IMG/VR virus record: IMGVR_UViG_3300028008_000005
Location: 1-64,000 of that record
Length of the DNA: 64,000 nt
From: a virus
Strand: one strand, 5' to 3'
The notes below the pieces were generated by a model that worked only from the letters and a program-made list of their open reading frames with translations, did not search any database and was not told where the DNA came from. The stretch's first letter is position 1. Each line of letters opens with the position of its first letter. Shown here piece after piece: positions 1 to 8,531 of this stretch. Both the position numbers and the translations under genes were made by a program.

Positions 1-33
1 TCCGTATACCCCTATTCTGAAAATAAAATTATA

Positions 34-62
34 TTTACTTTTTCTTTAAAATATGATATAAT
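34..62 (+). promoter_or_regulatory. sigma70-type promoter for gp55
   Basis: TTTACT at 34-39 and TATAAT at 57-62 are separated by 17 nt. The start codon of the late sigma factor follows at 94. Same architecture as the other early/middle promoters of the window. Confidence 0.75.
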
Positions 63-93
63 GTACTTTAGTATAAAAAAATAGGAACTACCT

Positions 94-675
94 ATGTCAG
101 AAATAAAAGTTAAGCCAAAAGATAAACCACACTATGTTAACAACAGGGAATTTTCTCTTTCTATTGTAGACTACGTTAAGAGTGTTAACGAAGCAAAAGA
201 AAAGTGCACTGAAGTACCAATTGTTCCTACATATATTGCTACTTGCTTTTTGAAAATATCTGAAGGACTCGCGCATAAGTCTAACTTTGTTCGATACACC
301 TATCGTGAAGAAATGGTTATGGATGCCGTAGAAAATTGTCTTCGTGCAATAAACAACTATAACATTGAAACAAAAACACGTACAGGTATGCCTAATGCAT
401 TTGCCTATTTTACACAAATATGTTATTATGCATTTCTTAGACGAATAGAAAAAGAAAAGAAGCAGCAGGATGTAAAACTTCGATGGATCGAGAAAGCAGG
501 ATTCGAAGACTTTATGGATGACGATGAAGGAGGTAATCACGAATTCTTTGATGAGCTACGTAATCGTATTGATAGAGTTAAGCAATCTGATAACGAGTTT
601 AAAGAATTCTCTAAGAAAGAAAAACAGAAAGCAAAAATTAAAGCCAACTCTGGCGTTGAATTGTTTATGGGTTAA
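94..675 (+). CDS. 55: late transcription sigma factor gp55
   Basis: Homologue of T4 gp55, the small sigma70-family factor that directs host RNA polymerase to TATAAATA late promoters, working with the sliding clamp and gp33. At 193 aa it is close to T4 gp55 (185 aa). The aromatic-rich middle (residues 90-125, FAYFTQICYYAFLRRIEKEKK) matches the region-2-like core, followed by an acidic linker and a short C-terminal tail. It sits 2 nt ahead of gp47, as in related phages. TATAAATA sites and gp33 elsewhere in the window support the role. Confidence 0.9.
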   Translation: MSEIKVKPKDKPHYVNNREFSLSIVDYVKSVNEAKEKCTEVPIVPTYIATCFLKISEGLAHKSNFVRYTYREEMVMDAVENCLRAINNYNIETKTRTGMPNAFAYFTQICYYAFLRRIEKEKKQQDVKLRWIEKAGFEDFMDDDEGGNHEFFDELRNRIDRVKQSDNEFKEFSKKEKQKAKIKANSGVELFMG

Positions 676-677
676 TA

Positions 678-1739
678 ATGAAGATTGCTATACTAAATGA
701 TACACACGCAGGTATGCGTAACTCGTCTGACATATTCATTGAATACCAAAGGAAGTTTTATGAAGAGGTCTTTTTCCCTTATCTAAAAGAAAATAACATT
801 AAAGACGTAATCCATCTGGGTGATTACTTTGACCATCGTAAGTTTATAAACTTTAAGGCTCAGAACGCTAATCGTAAGATGTTCCTGGATATATTAAAGC
901 GAGATGGTATTACTATGGATATCATCCCGGGCAATCACGACGTATTTTATAAGAATACAAACGATCTTTGCTCACTAAAAGAACTGCTTGGTTACTACAC
1001 TTCAAACGTTAATATTGTTATGAAGCCAAAGGTTATGGATTATGCCGGATGCGCAGTTGCATTAATTCCGTGGATTAATAGTGAGAACTACGTGGAATCA
1101 ATCGATTTTATTAAAAATTGTAAAGCTTCTATCGTTGGCGCACACCTAGAGCTTGTTGGGTTTGATATGATGAAAGGCGTACCAAATGCACATGGTATGA
1201 CTACAGAAATATTTGACCGCTTTGAAATGGTTCTATCTGGTCATTTTCACACTAAGTCTAGTCGTGGCAATATACATTACCTCGGTTCGCAGATGGAATT
1301 TACGTGGGCTGATTCAGAAGATCCTAAATATTTCCATATATTAGATACTGAAACAAGAGAAATTACCCCTGTTAGAAATCCTAACACGATGTTTGAAAAA
1401 GTGGTTTACAACGACGAAAAAATAGATTATAATAGTTATGATACTAATCACTTAAAAGACAAGTTTGTTAAGATTATTGTAGCTAAAAAGACTGATCCAT
1501 TTCTCTTTGATCGATTTGTGGATAAAGTCCAAAGCGAAGATATTCACGAACTTAAAATTGCAGAAACCTTTGAGGAATTCTCTGGAGATAGCGTAAATGA
1601 TGAATCAGTATCTGTGGAAGATACAACACAGCTATTAGATTCATATATTGATGCTGTAGATACAGAATTAGATAAAGATACATTAAAGGGATTAATGAGG
1701 GGTCTTTTTGTTGAAGCCCAGTCATTGGAAATTGTATGA
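678..1739 (+). CDS. 47: recombination endonuclease subunit gp47 (SbcD/Mre11-like)
   Basis: Nuclease subunit of the T4 gp46/gp47 complex (SbcCD/Mre11-Rad50 family), which resects DNA ends for recombination-dependent replication. The metallophosphoesterase motifs are all visible: D8-T-H10 near the N-terminus, then HLGDYFDHR, PGNHD and LSGHFHT. Length 353 aa is typical. The stop codon overlaps the gp46 start (ATGA), indicating translational coupling with its partner. Confidence 0.93.
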   Translation: MKIAILNDTHAGMRNSSDIFIEYQRKFYEEVFFPYLKENNIKDVIHLGDYFDHRKFINFKAQNANRKMFLDILKRDGITMDIIPGNHDVFYKNTNDLCSLKELLGYYTSNVNIVMKPKVMDYAGCAVALIPWINSENYVESIDFIKNCKASIVGAHLELVGFDMMKGVPNAHGMTTEIFDRFEMVLSGHFHTKSSRGNIHYLGSQMEFTWADSEDPKYFHILDTETREITPVRNPNTMFEKVVYNDEKIDYNSYDTNHLKDKFVKIIVAKKTDPFLFDRFVDKVQSEDIHELKIAETFEEFSGDSVNDESVSVEDTTQLLDSYIDAVDTELDKDTLKGLMRGLFVEAQSLEIV

Positions 1740-3463
1740 TAGCTTTTCGTAATATTAAATGGCGTAACTTTCTTTCTACCGGTAATGAAGAAACGCTTAT
1801 TCAGTTAGACCGTAGCCCGACAACTCTTATAGTTGGCCAGAATGGTGCAGGTAAGAGCACATTACTTGATGCTTTATCGTTTGCATTGTTCGGTAAGCCT
1901 CATAGAAATATAAATAAGCCCCAGTTAGTAAATTCAATTAATAATAAGAATTGTGAGGTAGAAGTAGGGTTTGATATAGGTCAGCATAAGTTTGTTGTTA
2001 AGCGTGGTATTAAGCCAGCTAAGTTCGAGATCTGGCAAAACGGTAATATGATTAATCAAAGCTCTGCAGCTAAGGATTATCAGAACTTCTTAGAGCAGAA
2101 TATACTAAAGCTTAATCATAAGTCGTTTCATCAGATTGTGGTTCTTGGGTCTTCTTCTTTTATACCTTTTATGCAGTTACCAACACCTCATCGAAGAGAC
2201 GTAATCGAGGATCTTCTTGATATACAGATATTCTCTAAGATGAGCCAGTTATTAAGAGAGAAAGATTCAAAGCTAAAAGAACAGATAAACGGACTTGCCT
2301 ATGAGCTAGATCTAACCAAAGAAAAGATTACTCTTCAGCAGAAGTATATTCGGGATATAACCGAAATTAACGATGAACAGATCAAAGGCAAGAATAAGGA
2401 AATATCTACAATTGAATCAGAGATAGAATCTCTTAAGAATGACAGCACAGAGTGGAAGGGGTTTATAGATGAAAACCTAGAGTTACTCAATACTAGGTTG
2501 ACTGAATCATCTACCAAGAGAAATCAGTTCCTTAAGTTTGAAGCACAGTTCCAGCAGCAAATCAGTGGCGTAGTAAAAGAAGCTAAGTTCTACGAAGAAA
2601 ATGATAATTGCCCAACGTGCACACAAAAGATTGAACCTGACGTAAAAGATTTAAAGCTGGCAGAGGCTAAAAAGAAAGCAAAGGAGTTAAGTGATGCACT
2701 ATCTTCTGCCAATGGCAAGACTGCAGAGTATGACGCTATTATAGAAGAAGTTAATTCTAGCCTTAGCCATATACAAGATCTGAACAATAATATTTCTGGT
2801 AACACCAAATCTATAAATAAATCCCTAATCAGAATAAAGGCTATTGAAAAAGAGATAGAATCACTTTCTACTACCCATGGAGATTTATCTGAAGCAAATA
2901 GTGAATACAGCAATTTAATAAATTCCAAGGATACATTATCCGAAAACAAGAATCGCATATCATCCGAAAGACTTTATCTATCTGTTGCAGGGGAAATGCT
3001 TAAAGATACTGGTATTAAGACTAAAGTAGTTAAACAATATCTTCCTGTTATGAACACCCTAATTAATAAATACTTACAAGTCTTGGACTTCTTTGTTTCC
3101 TTTAACCTAGATGAAAGTTTCTCAGAGACTATAAAATCCCGTCATCGTGATAACTTTAACTATGCTTCCTTTTCTGAAGGAGAAAAACAAAGGATCGATT
3201 TGGCCTTATTGTTTACCTGGCGTCAGATAGCTAGAATGAAGAACTCTACATCTACCAACTTATTGATATTGGACGAAACCTTTGACTCCTCGCTGGATCA
3301 TGATGGTGTAGAGAACCTTATGAAGATATTGAATACATTGGATAGTAATACCAACGTATTTGTTATATCACATAAAGGGGATTTACTGGATGGTAAGTTC
3401 CGCAATAAGATAACCTTTAAAAAAGAGCATAATTTCTCTAAAATGCTTCTAGCAGGGGATTAA
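1736..3463 (+). CDS. 46: recombination endonuclease subunit gp46 (SbcC/Rad50-like)
   Basis: ATPase partner of gp47. Walker A GQNGAGKST lies at residues 34-42, long coiled coils flank a zinc-hook CPTC at about 292-295, and the C-terminus holds the ABC signature SEGEKQR and Walker B LLILDE. This is the complete Rad50/SbcC domain order in 575 aa, close to T4 gp46 (560 aa). The stop codon lies in the first bases of a regulatory repeat element that feeds the next promoter. Confidence 0.93.
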   Translation: MIAFRNIKWRNFLSTGNEETLIQLDRSPTTLIVGQNGAGKSTLLDALSFALFGKPHRNINKPQLVNSINNKNCEVEVGFDIGQHKFVVKRGIKPAKFEIWQNGNMINQSSAAKDYQNFLEQNILKLNHKSFHQIVVLGSSSFIPFMQLPTPHRRDVIEDLLDIQIFSKMSQLLREKDSKLKEQINGLAYELDLTKEKITLQQKYIRDITEINDEQIKGKNKEISTIESEIESLKNDSTEWKGFIDENLELLNTRLTESSTKRNQFLKFEAQFQQQISGVVKEAKFYEENDNCPTCTQKIEPDVKDLKLAEAKKKAKELSDALSSANGKTAEYDAIIEEVNSSLSHIQDLNNNISGNTKSINKSLIRIKAIEKEIESLSTTHGDLSEANSEYSNLINSKDTLSENKNRISSERLYLSVAGEMLKDTGIKTKVVKQYLPVMNTLINKYLQVLDFFVSFNLDESFSETIKSRHRDNFNYASFSEGEKQRIDLALLFTWRQIARMKNSTSTNLLILDETFDSSLDHDGVENLMKILNTLDSNTNVFVISHKGDLLDGKFRNKITFKKEHNFSKMLLAGD

Positions 3464-3482
3464 ATCGTCATAAATCGTAACG
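3461..3482 (-). repeat. 22-bp promoter-associated direct-repeat element (copy a, inverted)
   Basis: Reverse-complement match of TTACGATTTATGACGATTTA; overlaps the gp46 stop. It ends 5 nt before the -35 box at 3488. This is the only full copy in inverted orientation. Confidence 0.7.
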
Positions 3483-3487
3483 AGGGG

Positions 3488-3516
3488 TATACAATAGCCC
3501 TAGTATACGGTAAAAT
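3488..3516 (+). promoter_or_regulatory. sigma70-type promoter for the CobT-like gene
   Basis: TATACA 3488-3493, 17-nt spacer, TAAAAT 3511-3516. GGAG at 3530 precedes the ATG at 3541. Confidence 0.7.
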
Positions 3517-3540
3517 GTCTCTATCAAATGGAGAAAACAG

Positions 3541-5745
3541 ATGGTTAAACAATCCAAGTCAATCTTAGCTCGCCTTCTTGCCAACGAGAACATTACTGTT
3601 CAACGTGGCAATTATCCTACTGCGTACTTTGATGTCGAAAAGCGTGTACTTGGTCTTCCACTTTGGGAAGACTTTGGTAAAGACGTTGAAGATCTTCTGA
3701 TAGGCCACGAAGTAGGCCACGCACTCTTTACCCCTGCAGACGGTTGGCATGATTCACCTAAAGATCTTAAGATTCCAAGGTCATTCTTAAATGTCGTAGA
3801 AGATATACGCATTGAAAGAAAAATCCAATCTATGTATCCTGGCCTTGTTAATTCTTTTAAGAAAGGCTATAAAGTATTTTCCGATCAGAACTTCTTTAAG
3901 ACAGAAGGTAGAGACTTACAAGAATATTCTTTAATCGATCGAATAAATCTGAAAGCCAAGCTTCGAGACTTAATTAATGTTGACTTCAGCCTTGAAGAAA
4001 AACCATATGTAGACAAAGCTTTTAGTACCGAAACTTGGGAAGATGTTCTAGAAGCTTCTAAGGCTTTGTATGAATTTATGAAGGATCAAGAAGAAGACGA
4101 AATACCTTCACCTGAAGATTCTAGCGATGAAGAATATCAAGATTTTTCTGATGAAGATCACGAGTCTGAATCATCTTCTACTGGGTCTGAGAGTGATGAA
4201 AAAGATACAGAATCCGGCGGTGATGCTCAGTCTTCCAGCGAAGACGATGATGATGATGATAAAGAGGGTGAAGAGGTAAATCAAGATTCTGTCTCTCAAA
4301 CAGATCAAGAGTCTAACCAAGATCCTGTAGAAGAAGAAAAGGCTGCTAGTGACTCTTCGGATGGGGATGATCAAAGCGAAGAATCTGATATTGAATCAGA
4401 AACAGATATGGCTTTTAGAGAAAACGAATCTAAGCTAGAACTTAAAAGCACAACAGGATCTAATCAGCCTAAATATCTTGCTCCTATGTCAAGATTCGTT
4501 GCTAGAAATATTATTGTACCATACCCTAAATTAAAAGAAGCACGAATTAAAGCAAAAGAATATTGGTACAGCCACACAGAAAGAGAACTATCAGAAGCAT
4601 TTAAAGACTTTGAATCCGATACTAAAAAAGTTACATCTTTGTTAGCAAAAGAGTTTGAGATGCGCAAAGCTGCTTTTAGAACTATTCGAGCTTCAGAATC
4701 TAACTCTGGCACAATTAACGTTAACAAGTTACATAGCTACAAATACGAAGAAGATATCTTTCAAAAGGTAACAAACCTTGCTGATGCCCAATCTCACGGT
4801 ATGGTTATGTTAGTAGATTTTTCTGGATCTATGCAGAGCACAATCGGCGATGTTATTAACCAAACTCTAAGCCTAATATCTTTTTGTAAAAAAGTAAACA
4901 TCCCGTTTGAAGTTTATAGTTTTACTACTCGCCAGCAATGGAATTCTGATATAGATTTGTCAGCGCTAAGCTCTGGAGAAATAGATCCTTCTTCGGTTAG
5001 TATGCTACACCTTCTTAGCTCATCATTTGGTAAAACAGATTATCAAGAAGCCTATAGAGAACTTTTCTATACTGGCTATCTGTTTCAAGAAAATAGAAAT
5101 CAGATCTCCCAGTTAGAAAGGTTGGGAGGAACACCTTTATCTGAAGCCCTTATGGTAGCAGACTTAGTTATTTCTGACTTTAAGAGAAAACACGGGATTC
5201 AAAAAACAAATTTAGTAGTTCTGTCTGATGGCGAAGGCTCACCACCAAGAACAGTTTATGAACGATTAGATCCAAATATTTCGGTATCCCATAGTGAATA
5301 TGCTATTGACTTTAATAATAAGATAGTCAACGTTTACCGTCAATTTATATCTAGTCATTTAGTTAAAGAACTTTCTAAGAAAGGGATAAATACAACTTGT
5401 TTCTATATAACCTCTAATAATAGAGATATTAATTCTTGTTCCTATCTAATCTGGACTAATAGCAATAAGAATGATCATCCGAATCGCCTTGGTATTACTG
5501 AAGTAGATGAGGAGATCAGAAAAGGTTATAAGAAAGAAAGATTAGTTTTATATAAGGATACGTGTGGGTATAACCAGTTCTTTGTTATTAAAGCTTCTGG
5601 TAAATCCCTTGAAACCTCTATAGAGACCTTAGAGATTAGCCCCGATGCTTCTAAGTCACAGATCAAAAAGGCCTTCTCTAAGTACTCTAAGTCTAAGAAG
5701 ACTAACCGTGTCCTAGCCACTAAATTTGCGGAGGCAATAGCTTAA
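3541..5745 (+). CDS. CobT-like VWA-domain protein with HEVGH metallopeptidase motif
   Basis: Large (734 aa) partner of the adjacent CobS-like AAA+ ATPase; such CobT-like proteins are common in marine T4-like phages. An N-terminal zinc-peptidase-like motif HEVGH occupies residues 56-60, with a possible third ligand in VVEDIRIE (about 86-92). A very acidic Ser/Asp/Glu-rich linker covers about 185-310. The C-terminal von Willebrand A domain has a MIDAS site: D426-x-S-G-S430, a Thr near 531 (GGTPLSE) and LSDGEG near 562. CobS-CobT resembles a metal chelatase or MoxR-VWA chaperone pair. In phages its substrate is unknown, and cobalt chelation should not be assumed. GGAG lies 7 nt before the ATG. 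Confidence 0.8.
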   Translation: MVKQSKSILARLLANENITVQRGNYPTAYFDVEKRVLGLPLWEDFGKDVEDLLIGHEVGHALFTPADGWHDSPKDLKIPRSFLNVVEDIRIERKIQSMYPGLVNSFKKGYKVFSDQNFFKTEGRDLQEYSLIDRINLKAKLRDLINVDFSLEEKPYVDKAFSTETWEDVLEASKALYEFMKDQEEDEIPSPEDSSDEEYQDFSDEDHESESSSTGSESDEKDTESGGDAQSSSEDDDDDDKEGEEVNQDSVSQTDQESNQDPVEEEKAASDSSDGDDQSEESDIESETDMAFRENESKLELKSTTGSNQPKYLAPMSRFVARNIIVPYPKLKEARIKAKEYWYSHTERELSEAFKDFESDTKKVTSLLAKEFEMRKAAFRTIRASESNSGTINVNKLHSYKYEEDIFQKVTNLADAQSHGMVMLVDFSGSMQSTIGDVINQTLSLISFCKKVNIPFEVYSFTTRQQWNSDIDLSALSSGEIDPSSVSMLHLLSSSFGKTDYQEAYRELFYTGYLFQENRNQISQLERLGGTPLSEALMVADLVISDFKRKHGIQKTNLVVLSDGEGSPPRTVYERLDPNISVSHSEYAIDFNNKIVNVYRQFISSHLVKELSKKGINTTCFYITSNNRDINSCSYLIWTNSNKNDHPNRLGITEVDEEIRKGYKKERLVLYKDTCGYNQFFVIKASGKSLETSIETLEISPDASKSQIKKAFSKYSKSKKTNRVLATKFAEAIA

Positions 5746-5767
5746 CGTTACGATCTATGACGATTTA
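5746..5767 (+). repeat. 22-bp promoter-associated direct-repeat element (copy b)
   Basis: TTACGATCTATGACGATTTA core, immediately after the CobT-like stop and 4-5 nt before the next -35 box. Confidence 0.75.
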
Positions 5768-5791
5768 GGGGGTTACAGACACCCCCTTTTT
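5768..5791 (+). terminator. rho-independent terminator overlapping a promoter
   Basis: GGGGG (5768-5772), 9-nt loop, CCCCC (5782-5786), then TTTTT. The loop contains the -35 box of the downstream promoter, so transcription of the CobT-like gene may end here while the CobS-like transcript starts. Confidence 0.6.
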
Positions 5792-5801
5792 ACGGTATAA
5801 T
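5772..5801 (+). promoter_or_regulatory. sigma70-type promoter for the CobS-like gene
   Basis: GTTACA 5772-5777 and TATAAT 5796-5801 with an 18-nt spacer. The conserved leader ACTCATATAAATT...AAGGACC follows. Confidence 0.75.
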
Positions 5802-5830
5802 ACTCATATAAATTGATAAGGACCTATATT

Positions 5831-6964
5831 ATGTTAAATGAAAAAAACCTACTTAGTGCAATTGCTGAGACTTACCCAGACCGTAACACCGGTGAATTTA
5901 CACCTAAGGAAATACTTTCAGTAGCTAAAACCTTAGGTATTTCCGATGCTCAGGCCAAAAGGTTTACCGAGTCTAACCCTAGGGTTCGCTGGGGCGTATA
6001 CAAGCTAAATGGCTTGGTTATTCCATTCGAGAAAAAAGAAACTATTATGTCAGCAGTTACCTCAATTATGAATGATGAGGTCTTTGTACCTCAGAAAGAT
6101 CCCTCCTTTGTTTCTTGGGGGCACACAAAAGACGTTACTTCGATTGTGCAGTCTAAGATCTTTTATCCAGTATACATTACAGGCTTATCCGGTAACGGTA
6201 AGACTATGATGGTAGAACAAGCGTGCGCTAAAGCTAACCGCGAATACGTGCGTGTCCAAATTACCCCAGAGACAGATGAGGATGATCTGATCGGTGGCTT
6301 CCGCTTGGTGAATGGCGAAACTGTGTTTAATAAAGGCCCAGTCATCAAAGCAATGGAAAAAGGAGCAATCCTACTCATCGATGAAATAGATCGTGGTTCG
6401 AACAAAATCATGTGTCTTCAAGGGGTACTCGAGGGTAAGCCAGTACTCATTAAAAAAACTGGCGAAGTCATTACTCCATTAGATGGCTTTAACGTGATCG
6501 CGACTGCAAACACGAAGGGTAAAGGCTCAGATGATGGTCGCTTTATTGCTGCTACTATTATCGATGAAGCTTTCCTGGAACGTTTCACGATTACCCTCGA
6601 GCAACCATATGCTACATCATCCACGGAACGGAAGATCGTAGTTAACCATATGCACAAGTTTAACTGCTTAGATGAAAGCTTTGCTGATACGCTTACTGTA
6701 TGGTCAGAGACTATTCGAAAGACCTTTGAGGATGGTGGTGTAGACGAAGTAATATCAACACGTCGATTGTGCCATATAGTTCAAAGCTATTCTATCTTTC
6801 AGGATAAGCTTAAGGCTATTAAGCTTTGTGTATCTCGATTTGACGAAGACACCAAAGAGGCTTTCCTTGACCTTTACACGAAGGTGGATGCAAACCCTGA
6901 GACTGTTCTCGAGGACACCTATGATACCAATTCAGCTATTGACAACATTATTGATAACCTATAA
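5831..6964 (+). CDS. CobS-like AAA+ ATPase
   Basis: 377-aa MoxR/CobS-type AAA+ ATPase, expected to remodel or load a client together with the VWA/CobT-like protein just upstream. Walker A GLSGNGKT has its Lys at about residue 124, Walker B ILLIDEID lies near 180-187, and sensor/arginine-finger regions follow. The ATG at 5831 is preceded by AAGGA at 5818-5822. A TTG further upstream would fall too close to the promoter. It is transcribed from its own promoter cassette although adjacent to its partner. Confidence 0.85.
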   Translation: MLNEKNLLSAIAETYPDRNTGEFTPKEILSVAKTLGISDAQAKRFTESNPRVRWGVYKLNGLVIPFEKKETIMSAVTSIMNDEVFVPQKDPSFVSWGHTKDVTSIVQSKIFYPVYITGLSGNGKTMMVEQACAKANREYVRVQITPETDEDDLIGGFRLVNGETVFNKGPVIKAMEKGAILLIDEIDRGSNKIMCLQGVLEGKPVLIKKTGEVITPLDGFNVIATANTKGKGSDDGRFIAATIIDEAFLERFTITLEQPYATSSTERKIVVNHMHKFNCLDESFADTLTVWSETIRKTFEDGGVDEVISTRRLCHIVQSYSIFQDKLKAIKLCVSRFDEDTKEAFLDLYTKVDANPETVLEDTYDTNSAIDNIIDNL

Positions 6965-6973
6965 GGATATATT

Positions 6974-7339
6974 ATGAGTGAAGGTGTTAAGTACGACCAG
7001 GAAAAGCCAGACTATTCTTTAGTCCCATTTGGGGCAATGGATCAAGTAGTTAAGGTACTAACCTATGGTGCTAAAAAGTACGACAGATTTAATTGGGAAA
7101 AGGTCGAATCTCGTCGATACCAAGCTGCAGCGTTACGCCATATCTCTGCATATATGCAAGGTGAAAAGATCGACCCAGAATCAGGGGTTAATCATCTTGC
7201 CCACGCCATTTGCTCTCTCCTCTTCTTAACAGATTTTGATCTAAAAGAATCGGCAGAGGGGGTTACGGATTCAGTAACAGTACGGTATAATGATAGTCTT
7301 AACGTAAAAATAGAAGGAATTGATGATGAAACTAAGTGA
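6974..7339 (+). CDS. DUF5664-type dATP/dGTP diphosphohydrolase-like protein
   Basis: 121-aa protein with the pattern GVKYDQEKPDYSLVPF...LTYGAKKYDRFNW...RRYQAAALRHI...GVNHLAHAICSLLFL, characteristic of the phage DUF5664 family (all-alpha NTP pyrophosphatase-like). Family knowledge suggests hydrolysis of purine dNTPs; the reaction is inferred. Its 3' end overlaps the gp45 start, so it may be coupled to clamp synthesis. Confidence 0.65.
   Translation: MSEGVKYDQEKPDYSLVPFGAMDQVVKVLTYGAKKYDRFNWEKVESRRYQAAALRHISAYMQGEKIDPESGVNHLAHAICSLLFLTDFDLKESAEGVTDSVTVRYNDSLNVKIEGIDDETK
7263..7291 (+). promoter_or_regulatory. probable promoter for gp45 inside the preceding gene
   Basis: TTACGG 7263-7268 (weak -35), 17-nt spacer, TATAAT 7286-7291 inside GGTATAATGAT. 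It lies in the 3' end of the DUF5664 gene, 35 nt before the gp45 start. Confidence 0.55.
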
Positions 7340-8006
7340 AGAAACACTCTCTACCCTAAAGAACTTTGCTAGCATAAACGCTAACATTGTAATGAACCCC
7401 GGTAATATCGTAAAGACTATGTCAGAAAGCAAAACTATTATGGGTCAGGCAACTATTCCTGAATCTATACCTAATCAGTTTGGTATATACGACCTAAACG
7501 AATTCCTCGGTGTAGTTAGTATGTTCGATGATCCTACCTTTGACTTTGACCCTAATATGAAATTTGTTAAGGTCTCAGAGGGTAATCGTTCTGTCAAGTA
7601 CTTCTTTTCAGATGCTTCTATCCTAACAACCCCGACTAAAGATATTACTATGCCACCGTGCGAAGTAACCTTTACACTTACCGCTACGGACATGGCAGAT
7701 ATTCGAAAGGCTTCATCTGCTCTTGGAGTAACGGATCTTGTTGTTCGTATTAATCCAGACGAACCACCAAAACTAGTTGTTACAGATACAGAAGATGCTA
7801 CCTCTAATACCTACGAAGTAGATGTTCCTAATTGTTCGGCCGCTGGCGTAGCGTGTAACCTCGTCTTTAACATTGGCAACTTTAAGTTTGTTAACGATGA
7901 CTACGATGTTTGTATCTCGTCTAAACTACTATCTAGCTTTACGGCTAAAAACAATAACACCCAATACTGGGTAGCTCTAGAAAAGAAATCAACCTTTGGA
8001 GGGTAA
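7326..8006 (+). CDS. 45: DNA polymerase sliding clamp gp45
   Basis: Trimeric clamp of the T4 replisome, also the mobile activator of late transcription through gp55 and gp33. 226 aa, the same length class as T4 gp45 (228 aa). It starts MKLSEETLSTLKNFASIN like other marine T4-like clamps. AAGGA at 7314-7318 gives 7-nt spacing to the ATG at 7326; an ATG at 7323 is too close. It is followed by a small ORF, a dsbA-like gene and the clamp loader, the expected neighbourhood. Confidence 0.9.
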   Translation: MKLSEETLSTLKNFASINANIVMNPGNIVKTMSESKTIMGQATIPESIPNQFGIYDLNEFLGVVSMFDDPTFDFDPNMKFVKVSEGNRSVKYFFSDASILTTPTKDITMPPCEVTFTLTATDMADIRKASSALGVTDLVVRINPDEPPKLVVTDTEDATSNTYEVDVPNCSAAGVACNLVFNIGNFKFVNDDYDVCISSKLLSSFTAKNNNTQYWVALEKKSTFGG

Positions 8007-8007
8007 T

Positions 8008-8235
8008 ATGTCAGAGCAAGAAGATGGTCTATCAGTCGACGACCTAATGAATGTGTTGAGAGTTATTAACACCTCAACAGAACGTGGAGCCTTTAAGGCT
8101 AATGAGTTATCCTTTGTAGGAAATGTATATGACAAGTTCGCAAGATTTATTAAACAAGCGCAGGAATCAGAGAGCGTTACAGAATCTGATGAAGTCCCAT
8201 CAATTGAAGAAGGTGATGCAAATGGTAGTGAATAA
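8008..8235 (+). CDS. small acidic protein of unknown function
   Basis: 75 aa, start fixed by GGAGG at 7998-8002. It has one mixed helix region (DLMNVLRVINTSTERGAFKANELSFVGNVYDKFARFI) and a very acidic C-terminal tail. It sits between gp45 and the dsbA-like gene and overlaps the latter by 14 nt. No function can be assigned. Its place in the replication operon suggests expression with the replisome. Confidence 0.7.
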   Translation: MSEQEDGLSVDDLMNVLRVINTSTERGAFKANELSFVGNVYDKFARFIKQAQESESVTESDEVPSIEEGDANGSE

Positions 8236-8476
8236 TCCAGCGGATCGTACCAAGATTCTAAATGCTATTAAGGAATGGTCTAACTCAGCAACTCGTGCTG
8301 AAGCAGAAAAAGATCTACAAAAAAATATTGTGGGTGATCTTTCTGATGAGGTAGGTATTGATAAAAAGTATATTAATAAGCTTGCTGTTATGTACCATAA
8401 GCAAACCTTTGCCCAGTTCCAGAGCGAAGTAGAAGAAATGGAGGAACTCTACGAATCAGTTACTACTACCACATAG
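8222..8476 (+). CDS. dsbA: DsbA-like double-stranded DNA-binding transcription modulator
   Basis: 84 aa. The C-terminal half (DEVGIDKKYINKLAVMYHKQTFAQFQSEVEEMEELYE) resembles T4 DsbA (ELGVDGKMFNRLLALYHK...EEVVELYD), a small dsDNA-binding protein that modulates late transcription. The in-frame ATG at 8222 gives the T4-like length (T4 DsbA 89 aa); the upstream open frame is the shadow of the previous gene. Overlaps the preceding ORF by 14 nt. Confidence 0.65.
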   Translation: MVVNNPADRTKILNAIKEWSNSATRAEAEKDLQKNIVGDLSDEVGIDKKYINKLAVMYHKQTFAQFQSEVEEMEELYESVTTTT

Positions 8477-8479
8477 TCT

Positions 8480-8508
8480 TTTACTTTCTTGTTAAAATGT
8501 GATATAAT
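8480..8508 (+). promoter_or_regulatory. sigma70-type promoter for gp44
   Basis: TTTACT 8480-8485, 17-nt spacer, TATAAT 8503-8508, just after the dsbA-like stop. Confidence 0.75.
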
Positions 8509-8531
8509 ATACCTTTGTTATGGAGTTCGTT

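Noticed and set aside
97-540. Minus-strand ORF of 147 codons opposite gp55
   Set aside because: Shadow frame with hydrophobic, Cys/Phe-rich composition and no ribosome-binding site; gp55 is clearly the real gene.
3541-6964. Phage cobalamin biosynthesis by CobS/CobT
   Set aside because: No CobN or other cobalamin genes are seen in this window, and the CobT-like protein has a peptidase-like motif; only the fold-level names are kept.
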